From NCBI GenBank assembly GCA_023435325.1, contig JAEYRT010000138.1, positions 1 to 22,659 on the forward strand: DNA of 22,659 nucleotides. Direction: 5' to 3'. This document shows, piece after piece, positions 7,850-15,640 of this stretch. A program made the translations under genes and the position numbers. How positions within the stretch are numbered: the first letter of the stretch is position 1; each line of letters starts with the position of its first letter. Origin of the DNA: Pseudomonadota bacterium (GTDB taxonomy: Bacteria > Pseudomonadota > Gammaproteobacteria > Burkholderiales > Burkholderiaceae_C). The notes under the pieces were generated by a model, which was given only the letters and a program-made list of their open reading frames with translations, was not told where the DNA came from and searched no databases.

Positions 7850-8584
7850 TTAATTGGTCCCGTCAGGTACAAAGACGTAACCGACGCCCCAGACGGTCTG
7901 GATATAGCGTGGAGCAGCAGCATCTTCCTCGATCAGCTTGCGTAGGCGAGATACTTGCACGTCCAGGCTGCGGTCGAAGGGTTCGAATTCACGCCCTCGC
8001 GCGAGCAGCGCCAGCTTTTCGCGTGACAGTGGTTGACGGGGGTGACGCACCAAAGCTTTGAGCATGGCGAATTCACCCGTGGTCAGCGGCAGTTCTTCCC
8101 CATTTTTTTGCAGCACGCGGGTGCCTAGATCAAAGGTGAAAGGCCCAAAGTTGACCACTTCGTTGTCGCCAGAAGGGGCGCCTGGTGCTTCCACCGGAGG
8201 ACGGCGACGCAGCACGGCATGGATGCGCGCCAGCAATTCGCGGGGATTGAATGGCTTGCCCAGATAATCGTCTGCACCGACTTCCAGACCCACGATGCGA
8301 TCCACATCTTCTCCCTTGGCGGTCAGCATGATGATGGGTGTGCGGTCATTGGCCGAACGCAGACGGCGGCAGATGGACAGGCCATCTTCTCCGGGCATCA
8401 TCAGGTCCAGCACGATAAGGTCCACAGTTTCCCGCAGCAATATGCGATTCAGGGCCTTGCCATCTTCCGCCATCATGACTTCAAAGCCTTCTTGCGTCAG
8501 GTAACGGCGCAGCAAGTCACGGATGCGTGCATCGTCATCAACGACGAGAATTTTGTCAGTACGATTGTTGTTGGTTGTGGCCAT
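7850..8584 (-). CDS. ompR: OmpR-type response regulator
   Basis: A DNA-binding response regulator of the OmpR/PhoB class, partner of the EnvZ-type kinase encoded directly downstream. The receiver domain (about residues 10-125) has the acidic pair Asp16-Asp17, phosphoacceptor Asp60 in V-L-D-L-M-M-P-G-E-D-G, Thr88 and Lys110. The segments G-E-D-G-L-S-I-C-R-R-L-R-S and K-P-F-N-P-R-E-L-L-A-R-I match E. coli OmpR almost exactly. The C-terminal winged helix (about 145-240) ends R-Y-I-Q-T-V-W-G-V-G-Y-V-F-V-P-D-G, also an OmpR signature. Length is 244 against 239 residues. AGGGG lies about 8 bases before the ATG. Its upstream region is shared with a divergent SIMPL-domain gene and holds OmpR-box-like sequences, which suggests autoregulation. 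Target genes are not visible. Confidence 0.95.
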   Translation of the reverse strand: MATTNNNRTDKILVVDDDARIRDLLRRYLTQEGFEVMMAEDGKALNRILLRETVDLIVLDLMMPGEDGLSICRRLRSANDRTPIIMLTAKGEDVDRIVGLEVGADDYLGKPFNPRELLARIHAVLRRRPPVEAPGAPSGDNEVVNFGPFTFDLGTRVLQKNGEELPLTTGEFAMLKALVRHPRQPLSREKLALLARGREFEPFDRSLDVQVSRLRKLIEEDAAAPRYIQTVWGVGYVFVPDGTN

Positions 8585-8662
8585 GGATTCACCCCTAGTC
8601 CAATTTGTAACACAAGCCGATTCTGACCAACTTGGCGCAAAAAATTCCCGTTTTAGTCCATG

Positions 8663-8682
8663 TTTGACACAGTGTTACATGT
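8663..8682 (+). promoter_or_regulatory. candidate OmpR box in the ompR/SIMPL divergent region
   Basis: Two tandem 10-base half sites, TTTGACACAG and TGTTACATGT, resemble the E. coli ompF/ompC OmpR sites, which contain TTTAC and GTTACAT spaced the same way. The octamer GTGTTACA (8672-8679) recurs in opposite orientation at 8606-8613, 22 bases upstream of the ompR start. A perfect TTGACA (8664-8669) overlaps the box but has no good -10 partner, as in activator-dependent promoters. Assignment is by resemblance only. Confidence 0.42.
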
Positions 8683-8790
8683 GTAATCGAAAAGTGGATG
8701 TCTCCTGGCTTTGCGACAAGGCTTTGTCCTTCAAGCTTTGGGTGCCTGATACATGCATCTGGTGAACACTTCTTCTCAAAGGAAATATCT

Positions 8791-9546
8791 ATGCGGCTTG
8801 AAACCAAAGATGCACATTTCTGGCGCTCCTCGCGTTTGTCACGTTTTTCAGCGATGTGTTTGCTGCTGGCTTGCTCTTGCATCGCGGCAGTTCAGGCGCA
8901 GCCCACGGAGACCTTGCGTAATGTGGTTCAGTTGACAGCCTCCGGGCAAGTGGAAGTGGATCAGGACTGGCTGCAATTACAGTTGTCTGCCACGCATGAA
9001 GGGGGTGATGCTGCGTCCGTGCAAAAGCAGTTGCAGCAAAAGCTGGATGCTGCAATGAAAGTCCTGAAGCCTCAGGCCCAGGGGCAGGATATGCAGGTGC
9101 GGAGTGGCAGTTTTGGTGTGTATCCGCGCCATGACAGCAATGGCAAGATCAAAGGCTGGCAAGGCCGCGCTGAAATTGTGTTGGAAGGCAAAGACTTTGC
9201 GCGTATCAGTCAGGCGGCTGCCAATGTGGAGGGCTTGACAATTGCCAGCATGGGGTTCGGTTTGTCCAAGGAAGGGCGACAGCAAGTCCAGGAGCAAGCA
9301 CAGGCTGAAGCCATTGAAAATTTTAAAAACCGTGCCTCCTTGCTGGCCAAGCAATTCGGTTTTGCAAACTACAGTCTGCGAGAGGTCAGGGTGAATAGCC
9401 AGGATGGCAACTTTGCTCCGCGCATGATGCGGGCCAATGCACCCATGGCGGCTGCGGCGAAAATGGAGATGGCGGAAGCGATCCCGGTAGAAGCAGGCAA
9501 AACACAGGTGACGGTCGATGTCTCGGGCTCTGTGCAGCTGCAATAA
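8791..9546 (+). CDS. secreted SIMPL-domain (DUF541) protein
   Basis: A 251-residue exported protein of the SIMPL/DUF541 family, whose biochemical role is unclear; members are periplasmic or outer-membrane associated and some are induced by envelope or oxidative stress. The N-terminus has a basic stretch, a hydrophobic core C-L-L-L-A-C-S-C-I-A-A and a probable signal peptidase I site after A-V-Q-A (residue 36). The family pattern is visible as V-V-Q-L-T-A-S-G-Q-V-E-V-D-Q-D near the start of the mature protein, then the Q-V-R-S-G-S-F-G-V-Y-P block and a C-terminal V-T-V-D-V-S-G-S-V strand. AAAGGA precedes the chosen ATG by 7 bases. It is transcribed divergently from ompR across 206 bases with OmpR-like sites and ends at a strong terminator. 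Confidence 0.85.
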   Translation: MRLETKDAHFWRSSRLSRFSAMCLLLACSCIAAVQAQPTETLRNVVQLTASGQVEVDQDWLQLQLSATHEGGDAASVQKQLQQKLDAAMKVLKPQAQGQDMQVRSGSFGVYPRHDSNGKIKGWQGRAEIVLEGKDFARISQAAANVEGLTIASMGFGLSKEGRQQVQEQAQAEAIENFKNRASLLAKQFGFANYSLREVRVNSQDGNFAPRMMRANAPMAAAAKMEMAEAIPVEAGKTQVTVDVSGSVQLQ

Positions 9547-9584
9547 ACCCAACTCCAGCGTTCGCTGAGCAGATACTGGGGATC

Positions 9585-9613
9585 AAAGCCTCTGTCACTT
9601 CCAGAGGCTTTTT
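9585..9613. terminator. bidirectional rho-independent terminator between SIMPL gene and bdhA
   Basis: AAAGCCTCTG and CAGAGGCTTT form a perfect 10-bp stem around the 7-base loop TCACTTC. T residues run through 9613 on the plus strand, and the complementary A residues at 9585-9587 give T residues on the minus strand. It lies 38 bases after the plus-strand gene and 16 bases after the bdhA stop codon, so it can serve both converging genes. Confidence 0.9.
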
Positions 9614-9629
9614 GTTGAACTGCTGCAGT

Positions 9630-10412
9630 TTATTGTGCGGCCCAGCCGCCATCCATATTCCAGGCGACGCCACGTACGTTGCCAGCGGCTTCCGAGCAGA
9701 AAAACACGGCCAGCGCACCCAATTCCTCCGGCGTGGTGAACTGCATGGACGGCTCCTTCTCTCCCAGCAACTGCTTGGTCGCCTCTTCAATACTGATGCT
9801 CTGGGTCTGGGCTTTTGCGTCGACCTGTTTCTGTACCAAAGGCGTTAGCACCCAGCCAGGGCAAATCGCGTTGCAGGTGATGCCGGTTGTGGCGTTTTCC
9901 AGCGCTGTCACTTTCGTCAGTCCCACGATGCCGTGCTTGGCCGCTACATAGGCAGATTTGTGTGCCGAGGCAACCAGACCATGGACTGAAGCAACATTGA
10001 TGATTCGCCCCCAATTGGCCTTTTGCATGGCAGGAAGCGCCAGGCGCGTCGTGTGGAAAGCGCTGGAGAGGTTGATGGCCATGATGGCATCCCATTTCTC
10101 TACCGGAAATTGCTCAATCGGTGCGACGTGCTGGATGCCAGCGTTATTCACCAGGATGTCGATACGGCCAAAACGCTCTGCACCAAAAGCCATCATGGCC
10201 TCAATGTCCTGCGGCTTGCTCATGTCTGCTCCGTGGTAGTCCACGGCAATGCCATGGCTGCGCCCCGCTTCGTTCACCTGTTCCTTGGCGGTGTTGTATT
10301 CGCCAAAGCCATTCAAAAGAACGTTGGCGCCTTGCGCTGCCAGTGCTTTGGCAATGCCTAAACCTATGCCACTGGTGGAACCTGTGATCAAAGCAGTTTT
10401 GCCTTTCAGCAT
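9630..10412 (-). CDS. bdhA: D-3-hydroxybutyrate dehydrogenase (short-chain dehydrogenase)
   Basis: An NAD-dependent enzyme that oxidises D-3-hydroxybutyrate to acetoacetate in polyhydroxybutyrate and ketone-body use; cytosolic tetramer. The 260-residue protein has the classical SDR layout: cofactor loop T-G-S-T-S-G-I-G (10-17), N-N-A-G at 89-92, and catalytic Asn114, Ser142, Tyr155 and Lys159. The substrate-carboxylate residues known from Pseudomonas 3-hydroxybutyrate dehydrogenase are all at the same positions: Gln94, His144, Lys152 and Gln196, with Trp187. This separates it from other SDRs. GGAG lies 8 bases before the chosen ATG; an upstream extension to 10487 would add 25 residues with no family match. 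It is divergent from the hydrolase gene across about 70 bases. Confidence 0.96.
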   Translation of the reverse strand: MLKGKTALITGSTSGIGLGIAKALAAQGANVLLNGFGEYNTAKEQVNEAGRSHGIAVDYHGADMSKPQDIEAMMAFGAERFGRIDILVNNAGIQHVAPIEQFPVEKWDAIMAINLSSAFHTTRLALPAMQKANWGRIINVASVHGLVASAHKSAYVAAKHGIVGLTKVTALENATTGITCNAICPGWVLTPLVQKQVDAKAQTQSISIEEATKQLLGEKEPSMQFTTPEELGALAVFFCSEAAGNVRGVAWNMDGGWAAQ

Positions 10413-10485
10413 ATAAAAGTCTCCATTGAAATATGAATTAGGATGGCTGCATCCATTATCAAAGCCGCACTGGGAATTGCCACCC

Positions 10486-11403
10486 ATGATTGAACCTACG
10501 CTGAATTACGTAACCTGTCCCGGTCCCGCAGTGCATGGCGGTGATACCCATCGCATGGCATATTGGGAATGGAATCAGACTGGTAACCGCTGGCACCCCC
10601 ATGTGATTTTGTGCGTGCATGGTTTGACGCGCCAAGGTAGAGACTTCGATGTGCTGGCACGTGCCTTGAGCCGCCATGCGCGTGTCATTTGCCCGGACGT
10701 GGTTGGGCGCGGCTATAGCGACTGGCTGGCGCAGCCCAAAAACTATGGTGTACCGCAGTACGTTGCTGACATGCAGTGCCTATTGCAAGTGCTGCATGAG
10801 CAAGCGCCGGTTCAGGTGCTGGATTGGGTGGGCACAAGCATGGGTGGCCTGATTGGTATGGCCATGGCCGGCAATCCACAACTGGCTTTACCTGTGCCTG
10901 TACGCAAATTGCTGCTCAATGACGTTGGACCTGTGCTGGAATGGCCTGCCTTGCAGCGCATTGCATCCTACGTAGGTCGGCCCGAGCGTTTCTCAACACA
11001 GCAGGAAGCAGCGGATGCCTTGCGTGTGCTGTCCGCAGGGTTTGGGCCACATACCGAGGCGCAGTGGATGGAGCTCAGTGTGCCCATGCTGCGCAAAGCG
11101 CAGGAGGGTGGCTGGAAACTGCACTATGACCCGGACATTGCGCAGCCCATGCAAGGCATGACAGAAGCACATTCCGAACGAGGGCAAGCGGTGCTGTGGG
11201 CTTTGTATGACGCAATCAAGGCACAAACATTGCTTGTTCGTGGTGCGCAATCCGATTTAATCACAGCCAGGACCGCGCACATGATGCAGGAGCGTGGCCC
11301 GCTTGCGCAATGCATAGAACTTGAAGGTGTGGGGCATGCCCCCACCTTTGTGGCAGATGACCAAGTGGCTATCGCACGGAATTTCTTGTTGGGTGATGAA
11401 TGA
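10486..11403 (+). CDS. alpha/beta hydrolase
   Basis: A 305-residue alpha/beta-fold hydrolase of unknown substrate. The oxyanion region C-V-H-G-L-T-R (43-49), nucleophile elbow G-T-S-M-G-G with Ser118, acid Asp257 in R-G-A-Q-S-D-L-I and catalytic His284 in G-V-G-H-A-P form a complete triad. No signal peptide is seen, so it is probably cytosolic. The ATG at 10486 is preferred; GGGA lies about 10 bases upstream, and the in-frame TTG at 10426 would add 20 poorly conserved residues overlapping the bdhA leader. Its neighbour bdhA might suggest a hydroxybutyrate-ester or oligomer substrate, but this is only proximity. relA follows 64 bases downstream with its own candidate promoter. Confidence 0.85.
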   Translation: MIEPTLNYVTCPGPAVHGGDTHRMAYWEWNQTGNRWHPHVILCVHGLTRQGRDFDVLARALSRHARVICPDVVGRGYSDWLAQPKNYGVPQYVADMQCLLQVLHEQAPVQVLDWVGTSMGGLIGMAMAGNPQLALPVPVRKLLLNDVGPVLEWPALQRIASYVGRPERFSTQQEAADALRVLSAGFGPHTEAQWMELSVPMLRKAQEGGWKLHYDPDIAQPMQGMTEAHSERGQAVLWALYDAIKAQTLLVRGAQSDLITARTAHMMQERGPLAQCIELEGVGHAPTFVADDQVAIARNFLLGDE

Positions 11404-11417
11404 CAAAAAAATATAAA
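11389..11417 (+). promoter_or_regulatory. candidate sigma-70 promoter for relA
   Basis: TTGGGT (11389-11394) and TATAAA (11412-11417) are separated by 17 bases; the -10 matches 5 of 6 consensus positions and the -35 matches 3. The -35 lies inside the end of the hydrolase gene. Transcription would begin near 11424 and give a leader of about 45 bases. Pattern match only. Confidence 0.4.
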
Positions 11418-11427
11418 GGCCTGTGGG

Positions 11428-11451
11428 GCTTGCCAATTGATGGCAGCAAGC
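11428..11451 (+). other. hairpin in the relA leader
   Basis: GCTTGCCA pairs with TGGC and AAGC, with a 5-base loop and a 3-base bulge. It ends 5 bases before the AAGGAGG ribosome binding site of relA (11457-11463). Its position suggests an effect on translation or on hydrolase-to-relA read-through, but it may be fortuitous. Confidence 0.35.
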
Positions 11452-11467
11452 TGCTGAAGGAGGCTGT

Positions 11468-13732
11468 ATGCGCAGCGTAACCTCCTTGCCACCCACAACC
11501 GGAGAAGACAGTTCATTGCCTATGGGCCTGCGTTCCACAAATGGCGGCAGTGCGGCGGTGCCGCATTTGCTGGCCGCCACTGCTGGCGGTGTTCCAGACC
11601 AAGCGGATGCCTTGCGTCGTGCGCGTGCATTCGCTGAACCACTGCTGGCGGGAGAGGAGCTGCGCTCCGGTGAAAACACCTTGGCTCATGCCGATGCAAC
11701 AGCGGCCATCCTGCAGGGTATTGGTGGTTCGGAAGCGATGCAGGCGGCCTGTTACTTGGTCTATGCCAGTTTGCATTTGAACAAACCCTTGGAGGTGCTG
11801 ACCAAGGCGTTTGGTTCCAACTTTGCCGAGCTTGCGGTAGAGACGACCAAGCTCATGCATTTTCAGCAGCAGGCCCGTGGTGGTGACAGTGCCGTGCGCG
11901 TGGATGATCCAGCGACGCAGACGGAAACAGTTCGCAAGATGCTGCTTGGTTTCTCACGGGACGTGCGAGTCGTGCTGTTGCGCCTGGCTTCGCGTCTGCA
12001 GACTTTGCGCTGGTATGCCGCCAGCAAGCGGCCGGTATCGCCCAGCATGGCATATGAAGCGCTCCATGTGTTCGCACCTTTGGCCAATCGTCTGGGAATC
12101 TGGCAGATCAAATGGGAATTGGAGGATTTGTCTTTCCGTTTCTTGGAACCCGACACCTATCGCACAATCGCCAAGCTGCTGGATGAAAAGCGCGCCGAGC
12201 GCGAGGTGTACATGGAGCAGCTGCGCGCACGCCTGGAATCTGGCCTGCGTGCCTACAGTATCAGCGCCACGGTTTCCGGACGGCCCAAGCATATCTACAG
12301 CATCGTCAAAAAGATGCGTGGCAAATCGCTGAACTTTGACCAGCTGTTTGATATTCGTGCGTTGCGCGTCGTCGTTCCCAATGTCAAGGATTGCTATACC
12401 ACTTTGTCGTGGGTGCATGAAAACTTCACTCCAGTGGAATCGGAGTTCGACGACTACATCGCCAAACCTAAACCCAATGGTTATCAGTCGCTCCACACCG
12501 TGGTTCGTGATGATCAGGGCCGTGCGATCGAGATCCAGATTCGAACGCAGGCCATGCACGATCATGCAGAAAATGGTGTGGCTGCACACTGGGCCTACAA
12601 GGAAGCAGGAACGAAAGGATATGCCGGGGTAAGCGCTTCGGGTGAATATGACGCGAAGATTGCGGTGTTGCGCCAGCTGTTGGCCTGGGGCAAGGACTTG
12701 TCTGAGAACCCTTCGCACCGGGGGCTGTTCGATGACCGCATTTACGTGCTGACACCCGATGCCGCCGTCATTGAGCTGCCTCAGGGGGCAACGCCGGTGG
12801 ACTTTGCTTATTCCGTGCACACCAACTTGGGTCATCGCTGCCGGGGAGCACGTGTGGATGGCGCCATGGTGCCGCTCAATACAGCTTTGCAGAGCGGACA
12901 GACCGTGGAGATCACCACGGTCAAAGAAGGGCGGCCCTCACGCGATTGGCTCAACCCCGACTTGGGGTACTTGGTCAGCAACCGTGCCAAAGCCAAAGTG
13001 CGAGCCTGGTTCAATGCGCAGGCCATGCACGAAACCATCACGCGTGGCCGCGATGCCGTAGAAAAACTGCTGCAGCGCGAAGGCAAAACAGCCATCAAGC
13101 TGGAGGATTTGGCCACCCAGCTGGGATTCAAATCTGCCGATGCTCTGTTTGAAGTGGTCGGCAAGGATGAATATTCGCTGCGCAACATTGAAGTCGTCTT
13201 GCGTCCTGCGGAGCCTGCCGAGCCCGAAGAAGACATACAGGCCATGGTGCGCAAGCCGCGTGCCAATAACGCCGCGCACAAGGGCGGGGTGCTGGTTGTG
13301 GGCGTTGACTCCCTGATGACCCAGCTGGCCAAGTGCTGCAAACCGGCACCGCCCGACGATATTCGAGGGTTTGTCACGCGTGGCAAGGGTGTGAGCGTGC
13401 ATCGCAGCGACTGCAGCAATTTCCGCGAAATGGCGGCACGCAATGAGGAGCGCGTCATTGATGTGACCTGGGGCATACCCAAGGCGGAAAAGCTGGCGGC
13501 GGTTTATCCCGTGGATGTTTCCGTGGAGGCCACCGATCGGCAAGGTTTGCTGCGCGACATCTCTGATGTTTTTGCCAAGGAAAAAACCAATGTGATTGGA
13601 GTGCAGACCCAGTCAGTCAAGGGGATGGCATGGATGACGTTTACCGTGGAGGTTTCTGATTCAGGGCGGCTGAACAAGGTACTGGGGATCGTCGCCAGTG
13701 TGCCCGGAGTGCGATCAGCGCGTCGAAGATAA
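11468..13732 (+). CDS. relA: (p)ppGpp synthetase RelA
   Basis: Ribosome-associated enzyme that makes (p)ppGpp from GTP/GDP and ATP in the stringent response. The 754-residue protein has the long RSH layout. The N-terminal HD-type hydrolase region (about 60-190) is degenerate: the His-Asp and Glu-Asp motifs of SpoT are replaced (L-V-Y-A-S, L-H-L-N). The synthetase domain has G-R-P-K-H-I-Y-S near 271, E326-F-D-D in the position of the monofunctional RelA E-x-D-D motif, then P-K-P-N-G-Y-Q-S-L-H-T and E-I-Q-I-R-T. A TGS domain (about 422-485), a Cys-Cys zinc-finger region near 622 and a C-terminal ACT domain (about 679-754) follow. AAGGAGG stands 4 bases before the ATG. These motifs indicate RelA rather than bifunctional SpoT. 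Confidence 0.95.
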   Translation: MRSVTSLPPTTGEDSSLPMGLRSTNGGSAAVPHLLAATAGGVPDQADALRRARAFAEPLLAGEELRSGENTLAHADATAAILQGIGGSEAMQAACYLVYASLHLNKPLEVLTKAFGSNFAELAVETTKLMHFQQQARGGDSAVRVDDPATQTETVRKMLLGFSRDVRVVLLRLASRLQTLRWYAASKRPVSPSMAYEALHVFAPLANRLGIWQIKWELEDLSFRFLEPDTYRTIAKLLDEKRAEREVYMEQLRARLESGLRAYSISATVSGRPKHIYSIVKKMRGKSLNFDQLFDIRALRVVVPNVKDCYTTLSWVHENFTPVESEFDDYIAKPKPNGYQSLHTVVRDDQGRAIEIQIRTQAMHDHAENGVAAHWAYKEAGTKGYAGVSASGEYDAKIAVLRQLLAWGKDLSENPSHRGLFDDRIYVLTPDAAVIELPQGATPVDFAYSVHTNLGHRCRGARVDGAMVPLNTALQSGQTVEITTVKEGRPSRDWLNPDLGYLVSNRAKAKVRAWFNAQAMHETITRGRDAVEKLLQREGKTAIKLEDLATQLGFKSADALFEVVGKDEYSLRNIEVVLRPAEPAEPEEDIQAMVRKPRANNAAHKGGVLVVGVDSLMTQLAKCCKPAPPDDIRGFVTRGKGVSVHRSDCSNFREMAARNEERVIDVTWGIPKAEKLAAVYPVDVSVEATDRQGLLRDISDVFAKEKTNVIGVQTQSVKGMAWMTFTVEVSDSGRLNKVLGIVASVPGVRSARRR

Positions 13733-13747
13733 ATTTTGGTGTTTTCT

Positions 13748-13776
13748 TTTAAACGCCTGAAAGTTGATGCTAGAAT
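13748..13776 (+). promoter_or_regulatory. candidate promoter of tRNA-Val
   Basis: TTTAAA (13748-13753, 4 of 6 to consensus) and TAGAAT (13771-13776, 5 of 6) are 17 bases apart, and the -10 is extended by TGC. Transcription would start near 13783, about 12 bases before the mature tRNA. It lies wholly between the relA stop and the tRNA. Confidence 0.6.
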
Positions 13777-13799
13777 CGCAGCTTCTGATTTTTCAGGCG
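13754..13799. repeat. 9-bp inverted repeat overlapping the 5' end of tRNA-Val
   Basis: CGCCTGAAA (13754-13762) and its exact complement TTTCAGGCG (13791-13799) are separated by 28 bases that contain the -10 element. The right arm includes the first five bases of the tRNA. Only transcripts that read through from relA would contain both arms. Confidence 0.5.
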
Positions 13800-13871
13800 C
13801 GTAGCTCAGTTGGTTAGAGCACCACCTTGACATGGTGGGGGTCGTTGGTTCGAATCCAATCGCGCCTACCA
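13795..13871 (+). tRNA. tRNA-Val (anticodon GAC)
   Basis: A complete 77-base cloverleaf: acceptor arms AGGCGCG and CGCGCCT, D arm GCTC/GAGC, anticodon stem CCACC/GGTGG with loop TTGACAT (anticodon GAC at 13829-13831), T arm GTTGG/CCAAT with TTCGAAT, discriminator A and encoded CCA. The D and anticodon arms match E. coli tRNA-Val(GAC) closely. It reads valine codons GUC and GUU. It has its own candidate promoter and a strong terminator downstream. Confidence 0.98.
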
Positions 13872-13899
13872 AACACCGCAAACACAACCAAGGTTTGCA

Positions 13900-13929
13900 A
13901 AAAATGCCCACTTCTTAGTGGGCATTTTT
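13900..13929 (+). terminator. rho-independent terminator after tRNA-Val
   Basis: ATGCCCACT and AGTGGGCAT pair around the loop TCTT; flanking A and T runs extend the stem to 13 base pairs and leave a T tract at 13925-13929. It starts 29 bases after the tRNA 3' end and, being A-flanked on the left, can also act on minus-strand transcripts leaving the EAL gene. Confidence 0.92.
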
Positions 13930-14008
13930 GTTGTGGGGCAAGGGAAAAGCAAAAGGAATTGCACGCACTTTAGCCGCATCTTTTTAGATTTTTGAACAGA
14001 CAGCTTGA

Positions 14009-15640
14009 TTACTTGTGCTGAGGAGCCGCAAAGCTGCCTGCCCCGTCATCGGCCAGTAATCGAGCCTCAAATTCTGCATAGGGCATAGGCTTGGCATAAA
14101 GCCAGCCTTGTGCAAGCTGGACACCGTGCGCTCGCAGGTAATCGGCCTGTGTCTGCGTTTCAACTCCTTCTGCAACCATGGTGAGCTGCAAGGACTTGGC
14201 CATCTCAATGATGTGCGGCACGACCTGGCTGGTTGCGGAGTCTTTGCCCAAGGTGTCCACAAAAGATTTGTCGATTTTCAAGTAATCGATTTCGAATTTT
14301 TCGAGGTACGAAAGGCTGGAATAGCCCGTGCCAAAATCATCTATCGCAACATGGATTCCCATGGCACGGATGTCGCGCAGTATTTCTTTGGCGATATCTG
14401 CTCTCATCAATCCGCGTTCGGTGGCCTCGATCAGCAGATTGCCTGGGCCTGCATGGGTCTGTCTGGTTAAGCGTTCAAGCGCAGTGATGATTGCGCGGGA
14501 CTCTATATCGGCTGCTGACAAATTGATGGCGATATGGGTGCCTGGCCGCTTTATGAACAAGTGGCGTGCATCCAGAGCCACCATTTCCATCACCAGGCCT
14601 GTGATTTCCTGAATGAGCCCGGCTTCTTCTGCTGCCTTGACAAATACATCCGGCGGCACCATTTCTCCGGTGGGCCTGCGCCAGCGGATCAGTGCTTCTG
14701 CCCCCACCCATTTGCCGGTCTGCAAATCCACAATCGGTTGATAGTGCAGATGGAATTCTTTGCGCTTGATGGCGACCTTGAGCACGGCAGGCAAGGACAT
14801 TTGCTGCCTTGCCAGATGGAAAACAGCCAATGCCAGCATAGTTCCGGCCAAAACACCAATGGGCACGAGGAAAAACGCTGTTTCGTAGAGGCCTTGATTC
14901 TCTTGAGCAATGGGTTGCGCCGTCACCGATGCAACTTCGAATTTGCTTGAACGCTGTATGACGACGAACTGGTCGTTGTCCGTGAATTGCGTTTGATGCT
15001 GTTGCCCCAGCCGGTCTAGCCATTGCGCCTCGAGCGCACCTCGACCAACGATCATTCTTTTTGCAGAGAGTGAATAAAGGCCGACCGATACGTGTGGGTT
15101 GTTGCTGAATACGTTGAGAAAGGTCTTGGGCAGGATGATCACCGTGTAGCCGGCACCTTTAGGGGTCAGGATCAAAAACTTTGTTCCAGGCAGGATGGGC
15201 AGCTCGTGAGAGGTCCATACTTTGGTGCCCATGGGTGTAATAAAGGTGGGTTGGCCTAAAGGGATGTGGTGAAGGCCATAGGCCGAGCATACGAGGGCGT
15301 TATTCTCGACATAACCGACGGTCTGTACCTGCTCGGCCAGCAAATTGAGTTTGCCCATCAATCGAATGCCCTCATTGGAGCAGGGCTCTAAGACTTCCGC
15401 CTTGGCCAAGGCCTGATAAATGATATCCATCTGCCCGATACCTTCTTCGCTTTTGCGCAGAACTTCTTGGGCAATGGAGGCAGTGAAATTGATTTGGTTA
15501 TTCAGATTGTGTTTCCAGGCGAGATAAATGGAAAACACAATGGGCGCTGCAATGGAAAGCATGCCTCCAACAACGGCAATCCAGATGGCAGCTTTTTTAT
15601 TCATGCCATGGATTGCTTGTGAAAAGCCAGAACTACCCAT
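14009..15640 (-). CDS. CSS-motif EAL-domain cyclic-di-GMP phosphodiesterase
   Basis: An inner-membrane enzyme expected to hydrolyse c-di-GMP to pGpG. The 543-residue protein has a membrane segment near residues 17-40, a periplasmic CSS domain with Cys-Ser pairs in E-P-C-S-N-E-G near residue 86 and L-V-C-S-A-Y-G near 118, and a second membrane segment near 255-275. The cytoplasmic EAL domain starts with E-A-L-I-R near 314. It keeps the catalytic pattern: N-L-S-A, E-A-T-E-R, I-D-D-F-G-T-G-Y-S-S-L, L-K-I-D-K-S-F, V-A-E-G-V-E-T and Q-G-W-L-Y-A-K-P. In enterobacterial relatives the cysteine redox state controls activity. The start at 15640 is preferred because GGGAG lies 4 bases upstream; ATGs at 15604 and 15715 lack one. 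It appears monocistronic. Confidence 0.93.
   Translation of the reverse strand: MGSSGFSQAIHGMNKKAAIWIAVVGGMLSIAAPIVFSIYLAWKHNLNNQINFTASIAQEVLRKSEEGIGQMDIIYQALAKAEVLEPCSNEGIRLMGKLNLLAEQVQTVGYVENNALVCSAYGLHHIPLGQPTFITPMGTKVWTSHELPILPGTKFLILTPKGAGYTVIILPKTFLNVFSNNPHVSVGLYSLSAKRMIVGRGALEAQWLDRLGQQHQTQFTDNDQFVVIQRSSKFEVASVTAQPIAQENQGLYETAFFLVPIGVLAGTMLALAVFHLARQQMSLPAVLKVAIKRKEFHLHYQPIVDLQTGKWVGAEALIRWRRPTGEMVPPDVFVKAAEEAGLIQEITGLVMEMVALDARHLFIKRPGTHIAINLSAADIESRAIITALERLTRQTHAGPGNLLIEATERGLMRADIAKEILRDIRAMGIHVAIDDFGTGYSSLSYLEKFEIDYLKIDKSFVDTLGKDSATSQVVPHIIEMAKSLQLTMVAEGVETQTQADYLRAHGVQLAQGWLYAKPMPYAEFEARLLADDGAGSFAAPQHK

Noticed and set aside
8860..8880. A lipoprotein signal (L-L-A-C) in the SIMPL-domain protein
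   Set aside because: The hydrophobic core before that Cys is short, and a better signal peptidase I site, A-V-Q-A, follows; a lipoprotein cannot be fully excluded.
11954..13543. Minus-strand open frames of about 200-290 codons inside relA
   Set aside because: All catalytic and domain motifs of RelA are on the plus strand here; the antisense translations show no recognisable domain.
11468..13732. Calling this gene spoT, the bifunctional synthetase/hydrolase
   Set aside because: The HD hydrolase motif residues are missing and the synthetase has E-F-D-D instead of the R-x-K-D motif, which points to monofunctional RelA.
13795..13871. tRNA-Val as an integration site for a mobile element
   Set aside because: No integrase, no repeat of the tRNA 3' end and no change in gene type follow; the next sequence is a normal terminator.
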